Source: Streptomyces liliiviolaceus
GTDB lineage: Bacteria; Actinomycetota; Actinomycetes; Streptomycetales; Streptomycetaceae
Assembly (NCBI RefSeq): GCF_018070025.1
Contig: NZ_JAGPYQ010000001.1
Location: forward strand, 1-64,000
Length of the DNA stretch: 64,000 nucleotides
Direction: 5' to 3'
Position numbers and translations under genes: made by a program. Shown here piece by piece: positions 53,889 to 62,006 of the stretch; position 1 is the stretch's first letter, and each line of letters starts with the position of its first letter. The notes below the pieces were generated by a model. That model was not told the origin of the DNA. It worked only from the letters and a program-made list of their open reading frames with translations, and did not search any database.

Positions 53889-55613
53889 CTACTTCACCGA
53901 GACCTGCGAGATGTCCAGCACCCCGGTCCAGTCGCTGATCACGATGTTCTTGATGTCCTTGCCGTACAGGCGCTTGTAGACCGGGTGGAACAGCGGCACG
54001 GTCAGCGCCTGCTCGCCGATCTTCTTGTCGAGGGCGCCCCAGCGGGTGGCGGCCTCGTCGAGGTCGGTCAGCTTGTTGATCGCGTCGATCTCGGCGTTGA
54101 CCGACTTGTCGTCGAGGAAGCCGGTGTTGAAGTTGGCGCCGTCCTTGACGATCTGGCGGCCGTCGAAGATCGGGGCCAGGAAGGGCCCGCCCGAGGGCCA
54201 GTCGGCACCCCAGTGCGCGAGGAAGAAGCCGGGCTCGGTCTTCGCGCTGTGGATCTTGTCGCTGTAGTCGTTGTCCTCCAGGCCCTGGAGCTTGACGGTG
54301 ATCCCGGCCTTCTTCAGGGCGTCCTGGATCGCGGTCGCTATCTCGGGGCTGGTCTCGAAGTCCTTGGCGTTGGAATGGGTGAGGGTCACGGTCAGGCCCT
54401 TCGCGTGCCCGGCCTCCTTCAGCAGCTCCTTCGCCTTGGCCGCGTTGCCTGACTTGCCGGCCGGGAAGTGGTCGTAGGCGGTGTAGCCGAAGGACTTCTG
54501 GTTCGGCAGGTACGTCGTCGCGGCCTCGGCCAGCGAGGAGCCGCCCGCCGCGTTGATCACGGAGGTGCGGTCGATGGCGTACGAGATCGCCTGGCGCACC
54601 TTCGGGTCGTCGAACGGCTTCACCTTCGGGTTGAAGGCGATGTAGTTCGTGTAGCCGAAGTGCCCGGTGCCGACCCGCGCGGCCAGTTCCTTGTCACCGC
54701 TGACCTTGGCGAGTTCGGCGGGTCCGAGGTTCGTGTCGGTGGTCACGGCGGCGGCGTCCGCGCCCTGCGAGGAGGACAGCCGCTGGTTGATGACGGACGA
54801 GTCGAGCCCGGAGCGTACGTCGATCCTGTCGGGGTAGGCCTTGCGCTCGGCGTCCGTCGAGGCGGACCAGTGCGTATTGCGCTCCAGGGTCAGCCGCTCG
54901 CCGTCGTTCTCGTTCTTGACGACCTTGTACGGACCGGACGAGACCGGGTGCTCCTCGTACTTCGTACCGGTGTCCTTGGCCTTCGGGACGGGCGCGAACT
55001 GCGTCTGCGTGGCGAGGTACGGGAACTCGCCCTCGGGCTTGTTCAGATGGAAGACGATGGTCTGCTCGTCGGGCGTCTCGATGGAGTCGAGGCCCTTCTT
55101 GTCCTTGTAGGGCCCCTGGTAGTCGGCGCCGCCGATCAGCCAGTCCCGCAGGTAGGGCGCACCGCCGGAGAGTTCGGCCGCGAAGGACCGCTCGATGCCG
55201 TACTTGATGTCGGCCGAGGTGATCGCGCTGCCGTCCTCGTACGTGAGGCCCTTCTTCAGCGTGTACGTCCACACAGTCGCGTTCTTGCTGGGGCGGCCGG
55301 TGTCCGTGGCGAGGTCGGGGACGACCTTGGCGCCCTCGGCCCCGTCCTCGCGGTTGCGCGTGGTGAGCGTACGGAAGACGAGCGAGGGGACGTTTCCGCC
55401 GCCGGAGGTGTAGAGCCGGGCGGGGTCGAAGTCCTGCTGCGGGTTGGAGTTCAGGACCGTGAGGGTGCCGCCCTTGGCCGGCTTCGCGTCCGCGCCGCCG
55501 GACGTGGCCTTGGCATCGTTGTCCTCCGGCCCGCAGGCGACTGCACCCGCTGCCACGGCGAGGCTGACGGATACGGCGGCCAGACGGCGCGCTGTGACGG
55601 ACGATTGACGCAT
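53889..55613 (-). CDS. Peptide-binding lipoprotein of ABC importer (SBP family 5)
   Basis: A 574-aa solute-binding lipoprotein. A twin basic N terminus, hydrophobic core and lipobox AVAC (C27) place it on the outer face of the membrane. The mature protein is family 5 (DppA/OppA type), with FDPARLY, YTLKKGLTYEDGSAITSADI, KVRQAISYAIDR and FLAHWGADWPSGGP typical segments. It captures peptides or related solutes for the permeases downstream. ATG 55613 has GAGGGG 9 nt upstream. The transcript leader of about 280 nt carries a leader peptide and a terminator-like hairpin. Confidence 0.93.
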   Translation of the reverse strand: MRQSSVTARRLAAVSVSLAVAAGAVACGPEDNDAKATSGGADAKPAKGGTLTVLNSNPQQDFDPARLYTSGGGNVPSLVFRTLTTRNREDGAEGAKVVPDLATDTGRPSKNATVWTYTLKKGLTYEDGSAITSADIKYGIERSFAAELSGGAPYLRDWLIGGADYQGPYKDKKGLDSIETPDEQTIVFHLNKPEGEFPYLATQTQFAPVPKAKDTGTKYEEHPVSSGPYKVVKNENDGERLTLERNTHWSASTDAERKAYPDRIDVRSGLDSSVINQRLSSSQGADAAAVTTDTNLGPAELAKVSGDKELAARVGTGHFGYTNYIAFNPKVKPFDDPKVRQAISYAIDRTSVINAAGGSSLAEAATTYLPNQKSFGYTAYDHFPAGKSGNAAKAKELLKEAGHAKGLTVTLTHSNAKDFETSPEIATAIQDALKKAGITVKLQGLEDNDYSDKIHSAKTEPGFFLAHWGADWPSGGPFLAPIFDGRQIVKDGANFNTGFLDDKSVNAEIDAINKLTDLDEAATRWGALDKKIGEQALTVPLFHPVYKRLYGKDIKNIVISDWTGVLDISQVSVK

Positions 55614-55730
55614 GGGAGGAAACCCCTCGGAGAATTCGGCGAACACCGCGCGCGAACAGGGCACGGCGTGAGGAAGTAATCGCGGAATCGCCCCGAGGGC
55701 ACGCTGGCACAAGAGCACGAGGGCGCTCTG

Positions 55731-55764
55731 GAAAACACCCGGCACCGTGATTCCGGTGCCGGTG
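55731..55764 (-). terminator. Putative attenuator hairpin ahead of the ABC operon
   Basis: Read on the minus strand, CACCGGCACCG pairs with CGGTGCCGGGTG (one bulged G, 6-nt loop) and is followed by TTTTC. It lies 39 nt after the leader-peptide stop and 118 nt before the binding-protein start, the place for a transcription attenuator. Confidence 0.65.
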
Positions 55765-55803
55765 AAAGAGCGGGAGAACGCCGACGCGCGCCAGGGGCGA
55801 GGG

Positions 55804-55896
55804 TCAGCGACAGTGAATGTCGGCCACGCAGAGCGCGGTCACGCCGAACAGCGCCAGCTCAAGGGCTGCGCGTGCGGAGATGTGACGAGGCGACAT
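55804..55896 (-). CDS. Leader peptide of the ABC operon, 30 aa, predicted leaderless
   Basis: A 30-codon ORF starting at ATG 55896, only 7 nt from the -10 box, so the transcript would begin at the start codon itself (leaderless). The peptide begins MSPRHISARAALELALFG and ends ALCVADIHCR, with Cys codons at positions 23 (TGC) and 29 (TGT). It has no domain. Its position between a strong promoter and a terminator-like hairpin suggests a sensing role, possibly of cysteine. This is inference from layout and resemblance to actinobacterial Cys-containing leader peptides. Confidence 0.6.
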   Translation of the reverse strand: MSPRHISARAALELALFGVTALCVADIHCR

Positions 55897-55903
55897 GCGA
55901 GAA

Positions 55904-55932
55904 AATATGAACGAACTTTTCCCGCCTGTCAA
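55904..55932 (-). promoter_or_regulatory. Primary-sigma-type promoter of the ABC operon
   Basis: On the minus strand, a perfect -35 TTGACA (55932-55927) and a -10 CATATT (55909-55904) are separated by 17 bp. The segment is AT-rich relative to its surroundings. Confidence 0.75.
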
Positions 55933-55974
55933 TGTGAGCCGTCCGTCCCCCGACCGCTCCCGCGGCGCGCCCGC

Positions 55975-57807
55975 TCAACTCGACGGGAAGGGCCACGGGT
56001 TGGGCCGGCACTTGATCCCGTCGTGGTTCAGGAACTTGGTCTGCTGCTGCATGACGGGGGCGAGCCCGCCGTCGACACTGCAGCTCACATGCCCGTACCC
56101 GAGCCGGTGCCCCACCTCGTGGTTGATCAGCATCTGCCGGTACGAGTACATCTTGTCCCCGTACGTCTCGGAGCCCTGGGCCCACCGATATGCGTTGATC
56201 ATCACGCGGTCGGTGGCGGCCGAGTCGCAGGAGACATTGTCCTCGGTGGTGTCGAGACCCGACTTGGCGCACCAGAACGCGGTGGTGCCGGGACTCGCGA
56301 GCGTGATGACGAAGTCGGGCTTTCCGGAAGAAATCCGCTCGAAGGTGCGGCCGCCGCCGTGCGCCCAACTCCGCTTGTCGTTGAGGGTTTTCTGCACGGC
56401 CTGTGCGAAGAGCTTTCCGTCGAGTCCGAGGGATTTCTCCACGTCGACGCGGTAGGTGAATTTCTGTCCCGTACCCGGCGCCTTGTCGAAGCCGGTGACC
56501 GCGTCGAATTTCCCGCCGCCCTTGAGTTCGGCCTCCAGGGGGTATTTCGCCGCCATCTGCTGGGCGTACGACAGCGTCGTCACCGCGCGCGGTGACGTGG
56601 AGGGCGCGGGCCGCTTGTCGGTGCGCGACGCGGAGTCCTTGGCCTCCCGGTCGGCGCCGGCCGCCTGCGAGCCCGCGGAGTCCTCCTTGCCGCCGTCGGC
56701 GACCTGGCCCGCCACGACGACGGCCAGCACGGTGGTGACGGCCGCGGCCGCGATGCCGGTGAAGGCCCGGCCCTTGCCGCCCTTGGTCCTGTCCGGCCGG
56801 GTGTCCGGCGTCCGCGGCCCCCGGGGCGACGACGTCTTGTGCTCGGCCTCCTCGTCCGGGTCGGTGACCGGGGCGAAGGGGTCCGCGCGCAGCGCCGCCC
56901 CCGCGGGTGTGGCGGCACGCGGTGCGAACCGGTCGTCCTCACCACCCCCGCCGCTCCCGCCGCCCCCGTCGAACGCGTCGACGTAGGCCTGGCGCGGGCC
57001 GCCCGCTCCCGCCGTGCCCGGCGCGTACCGCTGCCCGGGGATCGGCACTCCCGGGCGGTCGCGCGGCGCGCCCTGGCCCGGACCGCGCGGCGGCCCCTGC
57101 GGAGACGCCTGCGTCACGCCGACGCCGACGCCGTACCCGGACCCGGCGGCCGTCCTCGCCGTGCCCCAGCCGCCGCCCGCCTCACGCTGCTCGGGGTGAC
57201 CGCCGCGGACACGGGGCACGCCGTGGGCCGGGGTGCCGTCGGCGTCGAGCGGCGCACCCTGCGCCGGACCGCCACCGGGCGACCCACCGGGCGACCGCTG
57301 AAAGCCATGGGCCGGGGTCCCGTCCTGAAGGCGCGGGAACCCGTGCGCCGGAGTGCCGTCCGGCAGCCGGGGAAATCCATGGGCGGGGGTGCCGTCGGGG
57401 AGCCGCGGAAAACCGTGGGCCGGAGTGCCGTCCTGGAGACGGGGGAATCCGTGTGCCGGAGTGCCGTCGGGCAGGTGCGGGAATCCATGGGCGGGCGTTC
57501 CGTCGGGAAGACGCGGGCCTCCGCCCGGCTGCGCGCCGCCCCGGTACTGGCCCGCGGACGGGCCTCCCTGTCCGGGCACACTTCCCGGCCCTTGCGGAAC
57601 CCATCCTTCAGGCAGCCGGGGCACCCCCCGAGCAGGTGTCCCGTGGGCCGGCGGGACCGGCGGTGTCGCGGACTGCGGTCCGCCCGGGGGCCGTCGGCGC
57701 GCCGCCGCCTCCGAGGTGGTCCCCGTCTGCGGCCGGGCAGCCCGAGCAGCGGGAGGGTCGGCGGTCTCGCCCTTGGGGGCGGGCCCGCGCCGGCTGTGAC
57801 GTCCCAC
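55975..57807 (-). CDS. DUF3152 zinc-metalloprotease-like membrane protein
   Basis: A 610-aa protein with a long low-complexity N-terminal half (about 1-340), one membrane helix (about 347-372), and an extracytoplasmic DUF3152 domain. The latter contains a metzincin-type site HEVGHRLGYGH (563-573) and cysteines around it. The zinc motif is complete, so a secreted or membrane-tethered protease is likely; the family has no assigned substrate (Rv3207c homologue). The N-terminal part has six near-perfect 12-residue units of DGTPAHGFPRLP type. It starts 8 nt after the alpha/beta-hydrolase gene on the same strand. Confidence 0.87.
   Translation of the reverse strand: MGRHSRRGPAPKGETADPPAARAARPQTGTTSEAAARRRPPGGPQSATPPVPPAHGTPARGVPRLPEGWVPQGPGSVPGQGGPSAGQYRGGAQPGGGPRLPDGTPAHGFPHLPDGTPAHGFPRLQDGTPAHGFPRLPDGTPAHGFPRLPDGTPAHGFPRLQDGTPAHGFQRSPGGSPGGGPAQGAPLDADGTPAHGVPRVRGGHPEQREAGGGWGTARTAAGSGYGVGVGVTQASPQGPPRGPGQGAPRDRPGVPIPGQRYAPGTAGAGGPRQAYVDAFDGGGGSGGGGEDDRFAPRAATPAGAALRADPFAPVTDPDEEAEHKTSSPRGPRTPDTRPDRTKGGKGRAFTGIAAAAVTTVLAVVVAGQVADGGKEDSAGSQAAGADREAKDSASRTDKRPAPSTSPRAVTTLSYAQQMAAKYPLEAELKGGGKFDAVTGFDKAPGTGQKFTYRVDVEKSLGLDGKLFAQAVQKTLNDKRSWAHGGGRTFERISSGKPDFVITLASPGTTAFWCAKSGLDTTEDNVSCDSAATDRVMINAYRWAQGSETYGDKMYSYRQMLINHEVGHRLGYGHVSCSVDGGLAPVMQQQTKFLNHDGIKCRPNPWPFPSS
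57301..57504 (-). repeat. 36-bp coding minisatellite in the DUF3152 gene
   Basis: Six tandem 36-bp units encode DGTPAHGFPRLP or a single-residue variant (P/Q, R/H) at residues 102-169. A degenerate seventh unit follows near residue 190 and a related GTPARGVPRLPEG lies near residue 56. Copy-number variation between strains is likely. Confidence 0.9.
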
Positions 57808-57815
57808 GTGCCGCT

Positions 57816-58805
57816 TCAGCTCCTCGCGCCGGTAGCGCCGGTGTCGGTCAACTCGCCTGTGTCCGCGAGGAGTTCGCGGAAGGCCGTGGCCACGGTCTCC
57901 GGATACTCCATCATCGCCACATGCCCCGCGTCAGGCAATGTCAGCAACCGTGAGTCCCTGAACGCACGCGCCGCGCGCTGGGCCATACGGTACGAGACGA
58001 GCTGATCGCGGCCTCCGTAGACAAGAAGTGTAGGGGCGAGCACCCGCTCGGCCTGACGCCACAGTCCGTGCTGGCCGCCCAGGGTGTACGCGTTCACGAT
58101 GCCGCGCGCCGAGCGGGCCATGACGTCCCAGAAGTAGGGAAGGGCGAGCCGCCGCTCCATCTCCTCGACCGCGTTGCGGAATCCTTCCGGCGTCACCATG
58201 CCGGGGTCCCCGTAGCAGAGCGCGGTGACCCCCCGCACCCGCTGCTCGGCGGTCCAGCCCTTGGTGAAACCGGTGAACAGGGCCGCCACACCCGGCAGGG
58301 CGAGCAGCGCCGTCGGCACCGCGCTGCGCTGCACCCGCAGTTCCGGGAGCGCCGGTGAGACGAGCGTGAGCGTACGGACGAGATCGGGACGGACGGCGGC
58401 CACGCGTGTCGAGACGGCGCCGCCCAGCGAGTTCCCGAAGAGGTGCACGGGCCCGCGCTCGGCCGCGTCGAGATAGCGGATGACCGCGCGGGCGTGTCCG
58501 GTCACCGAGTAGTCGCTATCGTCCGGTGGCGGCGAGTCGCCGAAGCCCGGCAGATCGAGGGCCTCGCTGTCCACGAGGCCGTCCAGGAGCGGCATCAGCG
58601 CCGACCAGTTCTGCGAGGAACCGCCCAGCCCGTGCACGTACAGCGCGGGTGGCAGGCCCTCCGAGGCCGGCGGCCTCGAACGGACCGTCAGCGTGATCCC
58701 GGGGAGCCCGACCGTGCGCAGCCGCTCCCCCGCGGCCACCCTGACGGAACTGACCTTCGGCGCGACGGAGGTGGCCAGCACTGACGGCAGTTCGGTCGAA
58801 GACAT
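57816..58805 (-). CDS. Alpha/beta hydrolase
   Basis: A 329-aa alpha/beta-hydrolase fold protein. The oxyanion HGLGGSSQNW segment (58-67), nucleophile S126 in GNSLGG, acid Asp in YGGRDQ (about 271) and His in LPDAGHVAMMEYP complete the triad. A cap region (about 165-240) and an alanine/threonine-rich C terminus are present. No signal peptide is seen. The substrate is unknown. It is co-directional with and directly upstream of the DUF3152 gene (8-nt gap), so they are likely co-transcribed. Confidence 0.9.
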   Translation of the reverse strand: MSSTELPSVLATSVAPKVSSVRVAAGERLRTVGLPGITLTVRSRPPASEGLPPALYVHGLGGSSQNWSALMPLLDGLVDSEALDLPGFGDSPPPDDSDYSVTGHARAVIRYLDAAERGPVHLFGNSLGGAVSTRVAAVRPDLVRTLTLVSPALPELRVQRSAVPTALLALPGVAALFTGFTKGWTAEQRVRGVTALCYGDPGMVTPEGFRNAVEEMERRLALPYFWDVMARSARGIVNAYTLGGQHGLWRQAERVLAPTLLVYGGRDQLVSYRMAQRAARAFRDSRLLTLPDAGHVAMMEYPETVATAFRELLADTGELTDTGATGARS

Positions 58806-58976
58806 GCGGCAATGTTACGAGACGATCACGCGCTGGATCGTGTGTTCGCCGTCACAGGAAGCAGTCACGGCCCGGCTGGATCGCGTAGCGCCCCCCTCCC
58901 AGGTCTCTTAGGCTTCGTGAACGAGGGCACTCGTACCAGCGCAAGAGCGCACTCGCACCGCTCGGGAAGAGGACTC

Positions 58977-59201
58977 ATGACTGTCGACCCCACCGACCCC
59001 GAGGCAATCGAGGACACGGACGCCACCGGCGCGACCGAGATCGGCGTGGAGGCCCCCGAGGCCGACGCCGCCGAGCAGCGGACGGATCTCGCACCCCGGC
59101 AGGACGACCCGCTGACCGGGGCGGACCCGGACAGCGCCAGCGAGGGAGACCTCGCCGAGCAGGCGAGAGTCGTGGCACTCGACGAGGACGACTATCGGTG
59201 A
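58977..59201 (+). CDS. Small acidic protein of unknown function
   Basis: A 74-aa, very acidic protein (Asp/Glu/Ala/Thr-rich, few aromatic residues), ending in DEDDYR. ATG 58977 is preceded by GAAGAGGA. No domain or membrane segment is seen and it is predicted disordered. It is divergent from the alpha/beta-hydrolase gene and precedes the TetR regulator gene by 268 nt. I do not recognise its family or function. Confidence 0.65.
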   Translation: MTVDPTDPEAIEDTDATGATEIGVEAPEADAAEQRTDLAPRQDDPLTGADPDSASEGDLAEQARVVALDEDDYR

Positions 59202-59469
59202 ACCGCCCCCGGGCGGTCCGACCGACCGCCCGGACCGCGGCATCCGGACCGCGGCACCGGGACCGCCGTGCCCGGACACACGGGCACCCGTCACCGGGTG
59301 CGGCACCGGGAACCCCACGAGCCCGCCATGACCCCCTATGGCGCGATCTGCACGGTTTCACCGGCGTCCGGTCCGTGAAATTCTCCGCTCGCACCGCGCA
59401 CACCACGGTTACCGAAAAGTACGATGGCCGCGCGGCGCTCACCGCATGTGGACGATTTTGGGAGGCGGC

Positions 59470-60111
59470 GTGACAGCCATCGAGCAGACAGAGGCGGCAC
59501 GCCCGCGGGGCACACGCCTGCCGCGCCGTGCCCGACGCAACCAGCTCCTCGGCGCCGCCCAGGAAGTGTTCGTTGCGCAGGGATATCACTCGGCCGCGAT
59601 GGACGACATCGCCGAACGCGCGGGCGTCAGCAAGCCGGTTCTCTACCAGCACTTCCCCGGCAAGCTCGATCTGTATCTCGCGCTGCTCGACCAGCACTGC
59701 GAGTCGCTGCTGGTCGCCGTACGGACCGCGCTGGCGTCCACCTCGGACAACAGCCTGCGCGTACGGGCCACCATGGACGCCTACTTCGCGTACGTGGAGG
59801 ACGAGGGCGGCGCCTTCCGGCTGGTCTTCGAGTCGGACCTGACGAACGAGCCCGCGGTGCGCGAGCGGGTCGACAAGGTCACGTTCGAGTGCGCGGAGGC
59901 GATCTGCGAGGTCATCGCGGAGGACACCGGTCTGTCGAAGGCCGAGTCCATGCTGCTCGCCTCGGGCCTGGGCGGACTCGCCCAGGTGGTGGCCCGCTCC
60001 TGGCTGCACAGCGACCGCAGCGTGCCGCGCGAGCAAGCGGTGCAGCTGCTGACCTCGCTGGCGTGGCGGGGCATCGCGGGTTTCCCCCTGCACGGCACCG
60101 AGCACCACTGA
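59470..60111 (+). CDS. TetR-family transcriptional regulator
   Basis: A 213-aa TetR regulator. The N-terminal HTH (about 18-65) shows LLGAAQEVFVAQGYHSAAMD and the signature ERAGVSKPVLYQHFPGKLDL. The C-terminal ligand domain is helical. GTG 59470 has a GGGAGG 4-9 nt upstream; the longer open frame is not supported. It corresponds to Rv3208 and lies 136 nt upstream of the DUF3107 gene, the same order as in mycobacteria. The ligand and targets are unknown. Confidence 0.92.
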   Translation: MTAIEQTEAARPRGTRLPRRARRNQLLGAAQEVFVAQGYHSAAMDDIAERAGVSKPVLYQHFPGKLDLYLALLDQHCESLLVAVRTALASTSDNSLRVRATMDAYFAYVEDEGGAFRLVFESDLTNEPAVRERVDKVTFECAEAICEVIAEDTGLSKAESMLLASGLGGLAQVVARSWLHSDRSVPREQAVQLLTSLAWRGIAGFPLHGTEHH

Positions 60112-60246
60112 CCGCCACTTTGTTCCCACAAGGTGTTCGCTCCTGGCGTTCTCGGGCGGAGCATGTACGTCCCCTCACCGGGCTAATGTGTGCTGCGTAC
60201 GGCGCGGAGACACGCGCACATCAGTGACCGTCGGAGGGACATAGCC

Positions 60247-60474
60247 GTGGAGGTCAAGATCGGCGTGCAGCACGCGCCCCGCGAGATCGTTCTGGAGAGC
60301 GGTCAGACCCCGGAAGAGGTCGAGCGCGCGGTGTCCGAGGCGCTGGCAGGCAAGTCGCAGCTGCTCAGCCTCGTGGACGACCACGGCCGCAAGGTCCTGG
60401 TACCGGCGGACCGCCTCGCGTACGTGGAGCTCGGCGAGCCCACGACCCGCAAGGTGGGCTTCAGCGCGCTGTAG
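60247..60474 (+). CDS. DUF3107 family protein (TB9.4-like)
   Basis: A 75-aa protein of the DUF3107 family, with conserved VEVKIGVQHAPREIVLE at the start and DDHGRKVLVPADRLAYVE. GTG 60247 has GGAGGGA 9 nt upstream, fixing the start. It is a small alpha/beta cytoplasmic protein of unknown function; the homologue Rv3208A (TB9.4) also follows the TetR gene. It ends in a 9-bp terminator with a T-run. Confidence 0.88.
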   Translation: MEVKIGVQHAPREIVLESGQTPEEVERAVSEALAGKSQLLSLVDDHGRKVLVPADRLAYVELGEPTTRKVGFSAL

Positions 60475-60509
60475 GACGCGGTACGCAGTACGCCGCAGAA
60501 GGCGGAAGA

Positions 60510-60544
60510 GGGGCTCGGAGGCCGATGGCCACCGGGCCCCTTTT
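60510..60544 (+). terminator. Intrinsic terminator after DUF3107 gene
   Basis: GGGGCTCGG (60510-60518) pairs with CCGGGCCCC (60532-60540; one G-T wobble) and is followed by TTTT (60541-60544). Confidence 0.8.
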
Positions 60545-60735
60545 CATGCCTTTCATCGCCCTTCCATGCCGTTCTTCCCTACCGTTCCTCCCTGCTGTGC
60601 GCCCCGTCCGCGCCGCATGTCCGCGCTTCACGGATGGAGCACAACTCATCCACACGGGAGGGTTGCATTCCGCAGGTCACGGGTATGACGGGCTACGACC
60701 GAAGTGCACACAGCCGTGCGGAAGGGACCCCCCTC

Positions 60736-61008
60736 ATGTTCTTGGAAGCGCTCGGCTCGGCCATCCTCGGTCTGGCACTGGCCCTGGCGGCGGCATACCG
60801 CCTGCCGCACCGCCTGCCGGTCCGCAGGATCGTCCTCCCGACGGGCGTCGCGGGCGGCCTCTTCGGAGCCTTCCTGACCCACACCGCGCTGGGATCCGTC
60901 GGCTTCCTGCCGGTGATGCTGGGCGCGGCAGCAGTGGCCGCGGCCTCCGTCTCCCTGCTCCTACGCCCCGCGGGAAGACTCCGCCACCACCACGGGGCAA
61001 CGGTCTGA
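60736..61008 (+). CDS. Small membrane protein, 90 aa, unknown
   Basis: A 90-aa hydrophobic protein with three predicted membrane helices: about 2-20 (LEALGSAILGLALALAAAY), 32-50 (PTGVAGGLFGAFLTHTALG) and 55-76. A basic HHH tail follows. ATG 60736 has a GAAGGGA Shine-Dalgarno about 8 nt upstream. The Gly-rich second helix recalls GlsB/YmgE-type small membrane proteins, but I cannot assign it. It sits between the DUF3107 gene and the tandem repeats at 61055. Confidence 0.7.
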   Translation: MFLEALGSAILGLALALAAAYRLPHRLPVRRIVLPTGVAGGLFGAFLTHTALGSVGFLPVMLGAAAVAAASVSLLLRPAGRLRHHHGATV

Positions 61009-61054
61009 AACACGACGACTGAACCCCCGAAAGGCCCCGCCAGGGGCCTTCTTG

Positions 61055-61221
61055 GGGGCGCGGGGAACTGCGCGACCAGCCACGACGTGGCCCGCACCCG
61101 AACACCGGAGGCCCAGGGGCCCCTTCAGGGGCGCGGGCAACGGCGCGACAAGCCCCCACGGACCCGCAGCCGAACGCGACAGGCCCGAAGGGCCTTTCAG
61201 GGGCGCGGGGAACGGCGCGAC
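61055..61221. repeat. Three tandem copies of a 72-73-bp intergenic repeat
   Basis: The core GGCGCGGGGAACTGCGCGAC (or GGAACGGCGCGAC variant) recurs at 61055-61076, 61128-61149 and 61200-61221. Period is 72-73 bp, each preceded by a CAGGGGC or TTCAGGG segment and followed by a CCCCACGGACCCGC-type stretch. A single copy lies at 15111-15207. The block fills the gap between the convergent small membrane protein gene and the ferritin-like gene. Confidence 0.85.
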
Positions 61222-61268
61222 CGGCCCCCACGGACCCGCAGCGACGACGAACCGTCACCACTCAAAGC

Positions 61269-62006
61269 TCAGGCGGCCAGCCCCAACGCAGCCATCCTCT
61301 TCGTGTGCGCCTCCGTGATCCGCGAGAACATCCGCCCCACCTCCGCGAGATCGAACCCGTCCGCGACCCCACCGACGAGCATCGTCGACAGCGCGTCCCG
61401 GTCGGCGACCACCCGCTGGGACTGCGACAACGCCTCCCCCATCAGCCGCCGCGCCCACAGCGCGAGCCGCCCGCCCACGCGCGGATCCGCGTCGATGGCG
61501 GCCCGCACCTTCTCGACGGCGAACGACGCGTGCCCCGTGTCGTCGAGGACGGCCAGCACGAGTTTCCGCGTATCGGCGTCGAGCCGCGCCGCGACCTCCC
61601 GGTAGAAGTCACTGGCGATCGAGTCGCCGACGTAGGCCTTCACGAGCCCTTCCAGCCAGTCGGACGGCGCGGTCTGCTTGTGGAACCCGTCGAGCGCGGC
61701 GACGAACGGCTCCATCGCCTGCGTCGGCTCCGCCCCGATCTCGGTCAGCCGGGCCCGCAGCTGCTCGAAGTGGTGGAACTCGGCCGAGGCCATCTTCGCC
61801 AGCTCCGCCTTGTCCCCGAGCGTCGGCGCCAGTTTCGCGTCCTCCGCGAGCCGCTCGAACGCCGCCAGCTCCCCGTACGCGAGCGCGCCGATCAGGTCCA
61901 CGACCGCGGCACGGTACTGGGGGTCCACGGAGGCCGTGGCCCAGTCCTGGGCGGCGACTCCGGTGGGTTCGGCGGGTGCGTCGGAAGATTTGGCAGGCGT
62001 CGTCAT
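61269..62006 (-). CDS. Ferritin-like-fold protein
   Basis: A 245-aa helical protein of the ferritin-like/MiaE-like group. Helix motifs carry possible metal ligands, e.g. AYGELAAFERLAED and the SAEFHHFEQL segment, and later YVGDSIASDFYREVA. The di-iron pattern is plausible but I cannot place every ligand. ATG 62006 (MTTPAKSS) lies 7 nt from a TATTGT -10-like box, so the mRNA may be leaderless. It is divergent from the DEAD-box helicase gene. The homologue is Rv3210c, in the same position next to rhlE. Confidence 0.8.
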   Translation of the reverse strand: MTTPAKSSDAPAEPTGVAAQDWATASVDPQYRAAVVDLIGALAYGELAAFERLAEDAKLAPTLGDKAELAKMASAEFHHFEQLRARLTEIGAEPTQAMEPFVAALDGFHKQTAPSDWLEGLVKAYVGDSIASDFYREVAARLDADTRKLVLAVLDDTGHASFAVEKVRAAIDADPRVGGRLALWARRLMGEALSQSQRVVADRDALSTMLVGGVADGFDLAEVGRMFSRITEAHTKRMAALGLAA

